Shown here: positions 39,720 through 47,300 of the stretch, in pieces
How positions within the stretch are numbered: position 1 is the stretch's first letter
Layout of the letters: every line of letters starts with the position of its first letter
IMG/VR virus record: IMGVR_UViG_3300005836_000009
Location: 1 to 47,300 of that record
DNA: 47,300 nucleotides
Source: a virus
Direction: 5' to 3' (one strand)
Position numbers and translations under genes: made by a program
The notes under the pieces: generated by a model
Database searches by the model: none
What the model was told of the DNA's origin: nothing
Seen by the model: the letters and a program-made list of their open reading frames with translations, nothing else

Positions 39720-41406
39720 TTTCTTCCTCTTCGAGTTCTATTTCATTGCTCTTGAGTATTCTATCAAAAAAGCGTCTAAGCAATCCGCGCTCATCTTCTG
39801 AGAGACTTAACTTTGCACCCTTGGGTGCTGGCGGCTTAGGAGGAGGAATTGCAGGCTGAATTTTAGCTCCAGTAACAGGATCAACTTGGTGACCCTTGAA
39901 TGCAGCTTCTTGACGGAGAGTTTCAAGCTTCTGTTGATGCTGCAAGTCTTGGTTATCAGCGATTTCCTTAAGTTTTTTCTCAATAGCGGCATGAGTAAGT
40001 TGAGGAACACCAAGTTGTCTGAGAATTTCCTGCATGTCTGCTTCAGGAACTTCACCATTTTTATTAGCAACAGCCTGGATAATAACTCTCATCGTTTCCA
40101 CGTCTTGCGGATCGAAACCAGTTGTTACTTTGGTGCAGCTTGCTCCACCCGTTCCGAAATTAGCTTCAAGAAGCTGTGGAATCATATAGCGGTTAATAAG
40201 ATTATCAATTTCTTCCATGACAACAGCTTGTGACTCATGGAAAATATCAGCGAATTCTGCTGCTACATTTCTTGAGCTAGAACCACCTTTACCTTCAACA
40301 AGAGCCTGCTCTGGAACCATAATTGAGCGAATCTTTTGAACATCAAGGTATTCAAATGAATCATTAAGTGCTGCAAAATTAGCAGTAGATTCTACTTGCT
40401 TGAAATCCCATTCGCGCACGTTGGTTGGTCTATCTTCAGCATATCCTCTGATTACTGAAGAAGGCATGGCAACGTTAGCACCAGATCTAAGCTGCTCTGC
40501 TGTTGCTAGAGCTGCTTCTCCGAAGTCAATATCATTTCCATCAGCATCCTCTACTCCTTCATCAGAAGGATGGAATACTACGAACGGAGGATCGCCCCAT
40601 TTTTCAAAGGCGCGGTCAGAGAGGCCGAACTTATACCAGTATGACCACCAATATCTATAAGCATACCCAATTCTAGGATATCCATAGAGAGAACCAAATT
40701 CAGAATCTTGTTCATTGGTAGCCCAAAGTGCCCAATCAGCAGGAATATCTGCTGGTCTTCCGCTTGCTCCAAAATATGATCCTCCGAGAACACTTCCAAA
40801 GGCAGGAGCGTTGTCAATACCTACGAAATCACCCTGTTTATTAAATCTTGGTCTAGCCTTGCGAGGATTCAAAGGAATAAAGGGCTTCCAAATAAGTGCT
40901 TTAACTCCCTTATTGGACCAAACTGGTTTTTCTGTGCCGGATTCTGGATCAATGAATGTCCAATCTGGCTCATCATACTCAAATCTCTTAACAATTGGGC
41001 TATAACCATAGTCAAGGCAGTTGAGATATGCCAAAATTAATTTGCCATAAATCTTTTGTAGACAGTTTTGTACAAAAGCTGCTCTTTGCGGATCAACTGA
41101 ATCAATTTTCCAGTGAGCTCTAATAAGAGGAACTTTTACGAACATGAGGGCAAAAGCAATCATCGGATCGCGCCGCATCTGTTCTAGTTTTGAAAGAGGA
41201 ATTCTTGTTACATTGAAAGGCTGACCAAGAAGGTCGGCCATCTCGTTCCAGTTAACCCAAGAACCAGTCTGCGACATTGAAGTTGCAAACTTTCTGTCTT
41301 GCGCTAATCTAGCCGCATACTTTTTTTGTCGCGCTACAGTTTCTCCTGTTTTTAAAGACTCTGCCAGGTTAACCATACCGCCAACATCTTTACCATTATC
41401 ATCCAT
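39709..41406 (-). CDS. portal protein
   Basis: A 565-residue protein downstream of terminase with portal features: an early RDPMIAFALMFVKVPLIRAHW region, a wing with SPIVKRFEYDEPDW, a stem-like helix after ALWATNEQDSEFGSLYGYPR, and an acidic C-terminal tail after a Pro-rich stretch. It resembles the Mu gp29-like portals. Twelve copies form the DNA gate at one capsid vertex. The gene lies on the minus strand, about 25 kb from the capsid gene on the plus strand, which is unusual since portal normally precedes protease and capsid. Confidence 0.85.
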   Translation of the reverse strand: MDDNGKDVGGMVNLAESLKTGETVARQKKYAARLAQDRKFATSMSQTGSWVNWNEMADLLGQPFNVTRIPLSKLEQMRRDPMIAFALMFVKVPLIRAHWKIDSVDPQRAAFVQNCLQKIYGKLILAYLNCLDYGYSPIVKRFEYDEPDWTFIDPESGTEKPVWSNKGVKALIWKPFIPLNPRKARPRFNKQGDFVGIDNAPAFGSVLGGSYFGASGRPADIPADWALWATNEQDSEFGSLYGYPRIGYAYRYWWSYWYKFGLSDRAFEKWGDPPFVVFHPSDEGVEDADGNDIDFGEAALATAEQLRSGANVAMPSSVIRGYAEDRPTNVREWDFKQVESTANFAALNDSFEYLDVQKIRSIMVPEQALVEGKGGSSSRNVAAEFADIFHESQAVVMEEIDNLINRYMIPQLLEANFGTGGASCTKVTTGFDPQDVETMRVIIQAVANKNGEVPEADMQEILRQLGVPQLTHAAIEKKLKEIADNQDLQHQQKLETLRQEAAFKGHQVDPVTGAKIQPAIPPPKPPAPKGAKLSLSEDERGLLRRFFDRILKSNEIELEEEEIEE

Positions 41407-41412
41407 AATTTT

Positions 41413-43215
41413 CTACCCTCTGGGCAAGTATCGAGGAGCGCTGCTTTTAGCTACATTCTTAATTATATGCTTTTTCTCACCATATTTGGGCTTGGTTTTG
41501 CCAGGAGTACGTCTTCCGATCAATTTAATATTCTCCATAGCATACCTAAAGTTAGACATACAGTGGTCAAAGTCCTTAACTGGTTCTTCTGGTTCATCAA
41601 TCATGCCCGGTCTATTTTTTCTCCAGGCCCAACTTTCAGCCTCATTACAAAACATCGGACACTTCATTGTATCTACTACAAAGTAGTCATCATTTAAATA
41701 GGTTTTGCATGTTTTTATGTGTTCTTTTACATCTCTTGTTACATAAAAGACTGTGGGAAGGGCTACTGGCTTATGCTTTGCCCAATCTAGACGGGCTGCT
41801 TTTGCTGCAATATCGGCAAATCTTCTTTTAACTCTAAATTTAGGATATTTCTTGCGCCACCCCTCTTCTTTCAAAACAACAAGATCGGCTAATTCTGAGT
41901 TACCAATTTCAGCTTTGTAAATCTCATCAAAACAGACAACGGTGCCGGCGCGAAGTCTTTTAATTGGTTCTTCTTTGCCATCTTGATCGTGACCATACAC
42001 ATAAATATCATGATCTAGGATTTGATACCAATTTACAGCATGGGGGTTAGTTCCCCCGAAGTCTGTTGAGCTATAAATATCTCCATTGTCGGGATCTGGT
42101 TCATAAAATTTAACACCATAGCGTTGCTTTGTGAACATAGGAAATACAAGCCCACCAACTTCAGGTCTAGAACATTCTTTCTGTGCTTCCCATGTATCTC
42201 TATCGTTTTCAAGAAACTTTCTATGAATATCGGTAAGAGATGTATACCCATCTGACCTAGCTAATCTGCCTTTGCATACATCACTAAATCTTCTTGGTGT
42301 TTCATCTTCCCATTCGCCCTTAACAACCTTGTGACATTGACATTTTTCTTCTTCAGGTAAATCTGGATTCGCAACTCTACAATTAGGAACATTCTCTGCT
42401 ACTTCGAATACACACCATGTATAAAGCTTATAAGCTGAACGAAAACCTTTTTGATCTGAGTCTTTAATTTCGTCAACAAGGTTCTGCATCTGACCATGCG
42501 CCCATTTTCTTGTAGAAGTAATCCAGTCCTGTGCAGGAATTTCTCTTTTTACTTCATTACCTTCTTCATCTCTTTCAAGAATAATTTTAGAAGAAGAAAT
42601 GTTCACAGCTTCTTTGAACACTTCCGGGTCCATTAGCTCTACTTCGTCCCTGTGTAGTTTTTGTCCGTGAGGTCCGTTCACAGCAGAAATAGTTCCAGGG
42701 AGAATTTCTACGCTTGAACCATTAGCAAACTGTGTTCTCTCTTTGTTTGTTCTAACAATGTCAGGATGCTTATCAATACTAGGAACTTTGCCGTGGTATT
42801 TAGCAAGCTTCTGAAGATTCTCATAAGCTCTGTTTGACTGCGCCCAAATAGCACCAACAGTAATGCTTTCGCACCCTGGTTTAAAGAGAGAATTCAAGAG
42901 ATGGATGAGTGCAGAAGCCATCGTCTTGCCACCATCTCTAGAGGCAACAGCAATGGCAGAATCTTCGCGTTCAAAATAGATATCTGCGACGAATTCAAAA
43001 GGAGATTGATGATCGTCACAAACAGAAACTCTAGGAATGTTTAAACCAAGATTATCTCTAATCCATTTATGAAGTTGATCGTCAGTTTGTGGGCCGAGAG
43101 ATTTATTCTGGGCTATCAGGAGCTTCAAGTTTTTCGCTAGTGCTACTTGCTGTTCCTTCGGCAATCTCGACAAGCTCTCCTTCGATAAACGGAAGGTCGA
43201 TTGATCCATTCTCAC
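41413..43215 (-). CDS. terminase large subunit
   Basis: A 600-residue packaging motor. Near residue 90 it has the Walker A variant VASRDGGKT. Walker B is the LHRDE segment near 188-191. The nuclease part begins with YSSTDFGGTNPH, with later acidic residues in RFADIAAKAARLDW and KDFDHCMSNFRYAM, consistent with the RNase H-like terminase nuclease. It pumps DNA through the portal encoded next. The longest start is GTG 43215, with ATG 43209 as a good alternative. It overlaps the small terminase frame by about 110 bases, which is large for this genome. Confidence 0.9.
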   Translation of the reverse strand: MRMDQSTFRLSKESLSRLPKEQQVALAKNLKLLIAQNKSLGPQTDDQLHKWIRDNLGLNIPRVSVCDDHQSPFEFVADIYFEREDSAIAVASRDGGKTMASALIHLLNSLFKPGCESITVGAIWAQSNRAYENLQKLAKYHGKVPSIDKHPDIVRTNKERTQFANGSSVEILPGTISAVNGPHGQKLHRDEVELMDPEVFKEAVNISSSKIILERDEEGNEVKREIPAQDWITSTRKWAHGQMQNLVDEIKDSDQKGFRSAYKLYTWCVFEVAENVPNCRVANPDLPEEEKCQCHKVVKGEWEDETPRRFSDVCKGRLARSDGYTSLTDIHRKFLENDRDTWEAQKECSRPEVGGLVFPMFTKQRYGVKFYEPDPDNGDIYSSTDFGGTNPHAVNWYQILDHDIYVYGHDQDGKEEPIKRLRAGTVVCFDEIYKAEIGNSELADLVVLKEEGWRKKYPKFRVKRRFADIAAKAARLDWAKHKPVALPTVFYVTRDVKEHIKTCKTYLNDDYFVVDTMKCPMFCNEAESWAWRKNRPGMIDEPEEPVKDFDHCMSNFRYAMENIKLIGRRTPGKTKPKYGEKKHIIKNVAKSSAPRYLPRG

Positions 43216-43564
43216 TCAATTCCATTAGTTGGTTATAAATTAATGCCGCAAGATCATTCCCGCGCATGTCTTCAATACTTTTCTCTTCTTCAAGCTGAAG
43301 TTTTCTCTCTTTCTCTTCAGTTTCTAGAATAGTTCTAGCAGCAGCAATAGAATCAGAATTCTTGCCGCCTCTAGTAATTTCCATAAGGCGCTCAAAGATA
43401 GCATCTCCTTCTTTAGCAGCCCTTTCAGCTACTACTTCAGAAGCACGAACAGTTCTAGGTCTACCTTGACCTCTACCTTTGCCCCCAAATTTTCCCTCTT
43501 CAACTAAACGCTTAGCAACTTCACGTTGTTTTTCACGTCGTTCTACAGACCATCCAGTTGACAT
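43103..43564 (-). CDS. terminase small subunit (probable)
   Basis: A 153-residue helical protein directly before the large terminase. It has a basic N-terminus with GKGRGQGRPRTV, a helical middle with FERLMEITRGGKNSDSIAAAR, and an acidic end, as in many small terminases, which bind the packaging signal and feed DNA to the motor. An HNH endonuclease gene precedes it, a common partner for cutting. The call rests on position and general pattern. Confidence 0.7.
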   Translation of the reverse strand: MSTGWSVERREKQREVAKRLVEEGKFGGKGRGQGRPRTVRASEVVAERAAKEGDAIFERLMEITRGGKNSDSIAAARTILETEEKERKLQLEEEKSIEDMRGNDLAALIYNQLMELSENGSIDLPFIEGELVEIAEGTASSTSEKLEAPDSPE

Positions 43565-43585
43565 ATCTCTATATTCTAACTGATT

Positions 43586-44098
43586 TTATAGGTGTTTTAA
43601 GCGCTCTTCTCTCTTCTTTTGTCTTCTTGCCTCATAGAATTCTTCTGCTCCTTTAGGAGTACCTGCTCCTCTTTTACTTTTTACATTACTTTTTTTAGTT
43701 TTAAATGGCAAAACTTTTATTTGTTGTGATTTATTTTTTTTATTATTTCTTCTTTTTCGTTTAGCAAATGCTCTTTTTTTTGTTACAGATTTAGACAACC
43801 TATAATCATCAGTTAATTTAACAATATTTTCATCTTTAACAATACCAACCAGCCTAAGTGTTTCTAGCCAAAGTCTTTTATTATTACCTTTAATCCTTTT
43901 ATGAAATTCATTATGGCATCTTTGACATAAAGAAAAAAGCCAATCTAGCGGCTCTTCAAAGTTACCTAAATAACGTCCATGATGTACTACAGTAGCAATT
44001 CTTTTACAACCGACTGCTCTACATTTATAATGATCTCTTTTGAGAACTTCTATTCTCAAAGCTTGCCATTTTGGATCAAGATAATTTTTTTTTACCAC
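43586..44098 (-). CDS. HNH endonuclease
   Basis: A 170-residue protein with an HNH domain at residues 10-65: RDHYKCRAVGC, a HHG motif (VVHHGRYLG), then LCQRCHNEFHKR with the last His and zinc Cys pair. The remaining 100 residues are strongly basic and may bind DNA. It is the first gene of the minus-strand block before the terminase genes, where HNH enzymes often aid DNA cleavage during packaging. It starts with GTG and has no ribosome site. Confidence 0.8.
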   Translation of the reverse strand: MVKKNYLDPKWQALRIEVLKRDHYKCRAVGCKRIATVVHHGRYLGNFEEPLDWLFSLCQRCHNEFHKRIKGNNKRLWLETLRLVGIVKDENIVKLTDDYRLSKSVTKKRAFAKRKRRNNKKNKSQQIKVLPFKTKKSNVKSKRGAGTPKGAEEFYEARRQKKREERLKHL

Positions 44099-44329
44099 TG
44101 TCTATATAGTCTAATATATAAGAATATTAAAAAAAATGAAAATTGTTTAATTTGTTAAGAAGATTCTTTAAACATTAGGTATTTCTTCGGATTCGTTCGT
44201 TACACTCACTCATCCTCAGAAATATATAATTGCACAAATTTTCATTTTGTCAAGTTATGGTTAGGTTAAGCTTTCTTTCCTTAAGAGTTCTTAACAAACT
44301 GTTCCTCCAAAGTTTGCTACTCTAGAGCA
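44099..44329. promoter_or_regulatory. divergent intergenic region
   Basis: A 231-base A+T-rich gap between the packaging block (minus) and the replication block (plus). It must hold the promoters for both. Seen: TATATA/TAGACT-like boxes just before the HNH gene on the minus strand, a TTGTCA at 44247-44252, a palindrome TTAAGA-GT-TCTTAA at 44281-44294, and TGCTACTCT at 44315-44323. The palindrome lies about where a repressor of the helicase promoter could bind. No open frame of note and no tRNA was found. Confidence 0.5.
44315..44323 (+). promoter_or_regulatory. candidate extended -10 (TGCTACTCT) for the helicase gene
   Basis: TG-C-TACTCT fits TGnTAnnnT, the relaxed actinobacterial -10. The predicted RNA start is 44330, the A of the ATG, so the message would be leaderless. 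The distance from TG to ATG (15 bases) equals that before the MerR-like gene at 29659. The box itself is weak against TATAAT. Confidence 0.45.
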
Positions 44330-45607
44330 ATGGATTATGAAAAAGCACTCATTTCAAGAGTAGCCCAAACCGGGCAAGTGAACGTTCTTATGGCGGAAGG
44401 AATCAGAGAGGATCATTTCTCGGACGAAAAGCTGAGGAAAATATGGAACTTCATGACTGATCATTACCGCCACTATAAGATAGCACCTACATTTGAAACT
44501 GTCTACGCGGAATTTCCTGATTTCAACTTTGAGACTACAGGAGAATCTGTCGCGTTTCTTAAAGATAAGTTTAAGAAAGAAGTAATGTATCGAGTTGGAG
44601 CCGAGGCTGTATTACGAATTTCAACTGAGCTTGCAAATAAAGACAATAAATATGATGTTGATCAGCTCTTTATGGAAGAGTCTCGTCGGCTTGCTACAAT
44701 TATGCCGACAGCAAAGCTTCATGCTTTTAAGGATATGGAGCAGCGGATTGCTGATTATGAAGCTATGGTTGAAGAAGAACCTGGCATTAAAACTGGTATT
44801 CCAGAGGTAGATAAACTTACATTTGGAATTCAGCCGCATGAATATATAACGATTTTCGGTGCAACCTCTATCGGTAAATCTACTTTGTCTCAGTGGCTTC
44901 TTTTTAATGCTTGGATGCAGAAAAAGACACCGATGTATATTTCTTTGGAGATGGAAGCTAAAGCATTGTTTAGAAAGTGGGACACAATGCTAATGCAATT
45001 TAAATATAACGATTTGAAAGGGCATACTCTTCGTGATGAAGAGATTGAAAAATGGAAGTATGAAGCAAAGAAGGTTGCGGCAAAGCCAAACGATATCATC
45101 GTAATGGATGATGTGCGCGGTTGTACCGTTGACAGAGTTTATGCAGAATTAGTGCGCTGGCAACCGGACATATTATGTCTTGACTATATTAACCTTATGA
45201 GTGTGAATAGTACATATGCTCAGAATTGGGAGAAGATTAGTTATCTCACTCAGGAGCTTAAGCAGATTTCTCGAACACTCAAGATACCTATTATCGGCGT
45301 TGGGCAGGCAAATAGAGCATCGTTCCAACAGGGGGCAACTCTAGAAAATATTGCTGGTAGTATCAGCGCAGTACAGGATGCAGATCTAGTTTTTGGTTTG
45401 CATTCAGACGATGAAATGAGAGAAGAGAAGAAAACAGAATTGAGACTATTAAAAAATAGAGATGGAATGGTAGGTAATGTCGATCTTTGGTGGGAACCAG
45501 AGACAATGACATTTGGCCCCTGGGAAGAGACTCGTTATTGGAGAAGTAGAAGACCACAAGCGCAAACAGAACCCGAAAAGAAAGAGAGTTCTTGGGAATG
45601 GATATGA
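44330..45607 (+). CDS. dnaB: DnaB-like replicative helicase
   Basis: A 425-residue RecA-fold helicase. Residues 1-130 are a helical N-terminal region like that of DnaB. Walker A is GATSIGKST at 177-185. The Walker B-type strand reads ILCLDYINL, and a later IIGVGQANRAS strand ends in a polar sensor Gln, as in DnaB. It unwinds the phage fork in the cytoplasm. No primase domain is fused. It starts the replication block and overlaps the next gene by ATGA. No loader or primase gene is seen within the window. Confidence 0.85.
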   Translation: MDYEKALISRVAQTGQVNVLMAEGIREDHFSDEKLRKIWNFMTDHYRHYKIAPTFETVYAEFPDFNFETTGESVAFLKDKFKKEVMYRVGAEAVLRISTELANKDNKYDVDQLFMEESRRLATIMPTAKLHAFKDMEQRIADYEAMVEEEPGIKTGIPEVDKLTFGIQPHEYITIFGATSIGKSTLSQWLLFNAWMQKKTPMYISLEMEAKALFRKWDTMLMQFKYNDLKGHTLRDEEIEKWKYEAKKVAAKPNDIIVMDDVRGCTVDRVYAELVRWQPDILCLDYINLMSVNSTYAQNWEKISYLTQELKQISRTLKIPIIGVGQANRASFQQGATLENIAGSISAVQDADLVFGLHSDDEMREEKKTELRLLKNRDGMVGNVDLWWEPETMTFGPWEETRYWRSRRPQAQTEPEKKESSWEWI

Positions 45608-45873
45608 TAAATATTGGTTTAAAAATATTAGTAATCGCTACTTGTTTATTTGGAATAATCGCTTCTTTAATTGTAGGAGAATATACAACAGCAGTATGGG
45701 CATTTATTGCCTTGATATATGTGGTGACTACTATTGTTGAAGAACAAAGAGCAAATGAATGGAAGAATTTATATAATGATTTAGCAAATAAAACATTCAA
45801 AGATTCTAAAGACTATGAAAAAGCATGGGACAGAATGTATGGGACAAAGTATGGGCCTCGCAAACCTAATTAG
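45604..45873 (+). CDS. small two-pass membrane protein
   Basis: The ATG at 45604 overlaps the helicase stop (ATGA), giving 89 residues. Two hydrophobic segments (ILVIATCLFGIIASLIV and AVWAFIALIYVVTTIV) are followed by a charged helix with YNDLANKTF and a basic end. It would sit in the inner membrane with the tail in the cytoplasm. Its place between helicase and ThyX may be chance, or it may anchor replication or be an early host-takeover protein. Family not recognised. Confidence 0.5.
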   Translation: MINIGLKILVIATCLFGIIASLIVGEYTTAVWAFIALIYVVTTIVEEQRANEWKNLYNDLANKTFKDSKDYEKAWDRMYGTKYGPRKPN

Positions 45874-46477
45874 TGTAACTCCAAATGCGGAAGATACTAT
45901 TGCTTATTGCGCGAGAGTATCTAGCCCTAATCAAGACAATCCAAATATCAGTGGCCTTCTCAAGTACATGATAAGAGAGGGTCACTGGTCGCCATTTGAA
46001 ATGGCAAACATGGTTGTGGAAATCACAACTTCCAGGGCTATTGCACAACAAATCTTGCGGCATCGAAGCTTCTCGTTTCAAGAATTTAGTCAGCGCTATG
46101 CAAGTGTGCGCAATTATATTCTTTATGGAGCTCGCCGTCAAGATGAAACAAATAGACAAAATTCTATTGACGATATGAATCAAGAAGACAAACAGTGGTT
46201 TGCTGCTGCTCAAACAAATGCAGCAGAGTATGCATTTGAGCTATATGAACTTGCATTAAAGAAAGGGATTGCGAAAGAGAGTGCAAGATTCATACTTCCG
46301 CTTAGTACAGAAACTAAACTTTATATGAACGGAACTTTGCGCTCATGGATTCATTATATTCAGCTAAGATCGCCAGAACACGGTACTCAGAAAGAACATG
46401 CAGATATTGTCGCAGAGATTAAAAAAATATTTGTTGAACAATTTCCAGTTATATCGGAGGCTTTAGAATGGACGTAA
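45851..46477 (+). CDS. thyX: flavin-dependent thymidylate synthase ThyX
   Basis: It carries the ThyX signature RHRSFSFQEFSQRY (RHRxxS with QExSxRY), plus ARFILPLSTETKLY and a late RSWIHYIQLRSPEHGTQKEH region for dUMP and FAD. It makes dTMP from dUMP with methylene-folate and NADPH, outside the ThyA route. The first ATG is at 45815, but the conserved start (GLANLISVTP) favours ATG 45851, giving 208 residues and overlapping the membrane gene by 23 bases. It works with the HD hydrolase and the ribonucleotide reductase in dNTP supply. Confidence 0.9.
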   Translation: MGLANLISVTPNAEDTIAYCARVSSPNQDNPNISGLLKYMIREGHWSPFEMANMVVEITTSRAIAQQILRHRSFSFQEFSQRYASVRNYILYGARRQDETNRQNSIDDMNQEDKQWFAAAQTNAAEYAFELYELALKKGIAKESARFILPLSTETKLYMNGTLRSWIHYIQLRSPEHGTQKEHADIVAEIKKIFVEQFPVISEALEWT

Positions 46478-46638
46478 CATCTGAGAAAGAAATAAAGGTT
46501 AAAGAAGAATCTAAGGCATGCGAACACCGAGACAAGGTATACCTATATACAATAGAAAATTATCAGGGCACAGAAAATATAGATGCATATCGTTGTCTTG
46601 AATGCCAACATATCATCAATGTCTATGTCGTTCGCTAA
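46468..46638 (+). CDS. 56-residue small zinc-binding protein
   Basis: A short gene with a good GGAGG 8 bases before ATG 46468, which lies inside the end of thyX. The protein has a Lys/Glu-rich start, a Cys-x-His (ACEHRDK), then RCLECQH, so it can form a C-x-H...C-x2-C zinc site. It lies between thyX and the ribonucleotide reductase and may help one of them or act in regulation. It is one of several tiny zinc proteins in this phage. Confidence 0.55.
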   Translation: MDVTSEKEIKVKEESKACEHRDKVYLYTIENYQGTENIDAYRCLECQHIINVYVVR

Positions 46639-46677
46639 ATTAATGACTCCTTAACCCTAAACGCCCTACGGGTTCAG

Positions 46678-46683
46678 TACAAT
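46678..46683 (+). promoter_or_regulatory. possible -10 box before the ribonucleotide reductase
   Basis: TACAAT at 46678 lies in the 80-base gap 46639-46718. A TTAACC at 46651 could be a -35, but the 21-base spacing is too long. The gap also has AACCC and GGGTT arms around 46654-46675. TAGGAG at 46708 is the ribosome site. Modest evidence. Confidence 0.3.
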
Positions 46684-46718
46684 TAGTGGTCTGTTGAAAA
46701 ATTCGAGTAGGAGCTAAT

Positions 46719-47300
46719 ATGGATGCCACTGTTGAAGAGGTTCAATCCTCTTTTTATTTAGATGATTTGGGCGAAGATGTTTTTAAAAGATCGTATGCAA
46801 TTGATGACAACGAGACTTGGGAGTTAGCTTCATTCCGAGTAGCAGAACATGTAGCAGCAGCAGAAAGCCCAGAGCTAAAACAAAAGTGGCTACGAAGATT
46901 TTATAGAGAAATCGCTGACAATAGATTTATGCCGGGAGGTAGGATTTGGTATGGAAGCGGTAGACCAAAAGGACAACTCCTCAACTGTTTTGTTATCCCT
47001 GCTGGAGATTCTAGAGAAGGGTGGGGAGACTTACTCAAAGAGTCTCTTATCATTAGCGGAACTGGTGGTGGTGTTGGAATTAATTTCTCAGCTATTCGCC
47101 CACGAGGTTCAGAAATTAAAGGAACAGGAGGGCATGCAACTGGCCCTGTTTCCCTAATGCGAATGGACAATGAAGTAGGGCATGAGCTTGTTGCTGGCGG
47201 AGGTCGGCGCATGGCAAAAATGTCCTGTCTCAATGTCACACACCCTGATGTTTGGGAATTTCTTAATTCAAAACTTAAAGATGGTCAGCTTTCTAATACA
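46719..47300 (+). CDS. nrdJ: adenosylcobalamin-dependent (class II) ribonucleotide reductase, N-terminal part
   Basis: An open frame runs from ATG 46719 (TAGGAG 5 bases before) to the right edge, 194 residues. It has the NrdJ-like start of the catalytic barrel: NRFMPGGRIWYGSGRPKG, then NCFVIP with the first redox Cys, then SGTGGGVGINFSAIRPRG, GTGGHATGPVSLMR and a later MSCLNVTHPDVWEF. This matches the monomeric or dimeric B12 enzymes that reduce ribonucleotides. There is no ATP-cone at the N-terminus. With thyX it supports viral dNTP synthesis independently of oxygen. The rest is outside the window. Confidence 0.85.
   Translation, partial: MDATVEEVQSSFYLDDLGEDVFKRSYAIDDNETWELASFRVAEHVAAAESPELKQKWLRRFYREIADNRFMPGGRIWYGSGRPKGQLLNCFVIPAGDSREGWGDLLKESLIISGTGGGVGINFSAIRPRGSEIKGTGGHATGPVSLMRMDNEVGHELVAGGGRRMAKMSCLNVTHPDVWEFLNSKLKDGQLSNT

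Noticed and set aside
44099-44329. tRNA or other structured RNA in the divergent gap
   Set aside because: No cloverleaf, TPsiC-like arm or CCA end could be found; only short palindromes are present.
45815-45850. Upstream ATG as the thyX start
   Set aside because: The extra 12 residues overlap the membrane protein gene further and have no conserved pattern; ATG 45851 begins at the expected ThyX N-terminus.

Overview
This window is an internal piece of the genome of a tailed bacteriophage with a long non-contractile tail (siphovirus type). It carries a complete set of head, neck, tail, packaging and lysis genes, plus the start of a replication and nucleotide-metabolism block. Both ends cut through genes: a glycosyltransferase-like gene on the left and a ribonucleotide reductase on the right. 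G+C is roughly 40 percent by eye. Several traits point, tentatively, to an actinobacterial host: the holin and adjoining membrane protein look actinophage-like, the hub resembles the Rhodococcus phage ReqiPepy6 Gp37-like family, ThyX and a B12-type ribonucleotide reductase are present, and some first genes of transcription units lack a Shine-Dalgarno and follow a TAnnnT-type -10 box directly. No tRNA, integrase, CRISPR array or insertion sequence was seen.

Layout. (1) 1-8741, plus strand: two tandem GT2-like genes, a run of probable virion-surface genes (a 1125-residue protein of about 31 repeats, small tail or appendage proteins, a lectin-fold protein), a zinc-ribbon protein and a GT-B glycosyltransferase. 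(2) 8725-10841, minus strand: zinc-binding and DNA-binding small proteins, a DUF1599/Nmad1 protein and a DnaQ-like exonuclease. (3) 10890-30460, plus strand: capsid maturation protease, decoration protein, major capsid protein, connectors, major tail protein, tail assembly chaperones with a -1 frameshift site, tape measure, distal tail and hub proteins, a 1398-residue receptor-binding candidate, then a MerR-like regulator and a secreted lysozyme-like protein. (4) 30450-44098, minus strand. In transcription order: HNH endonuclease, small and large terminase, portal, a fused GT2-TPR-GT4 glycosyltransferase, a lysis cassette of small membrane proteins with a holin, an HD phosphohydrolase, a very acidic protein, a papain-like protease, a GT2, a secreted collagen-like protein, another glycosyltransferase, two methyltransferases and a final GT2. 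(5) 44330-47300, plus strand: DnaB-type helicase, a small membrane protein, ThyX, a small zinc protein and a class II ribonucleotide reductase.

Two things stand out. Portal and terminase lie on the opposite strand about 25-30 kb from protease and capsid, instead of directly upstream of them. The phage also devotes at least six glycosyltransferase genes (seven with the partial one) and two methyltransferases to glycan work, interleaved with a secreted collagen-like protein, and it encodes an unusual basic repeat protein near another glycosyltransferase pair. The simplest reading is a phage-encoded glycan system that decorates the virion or the infected cell surface; that is inference from gene content and order. 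G+C-rich patches inside three appendage genes suggest recent exchange of receptor-binding segments.
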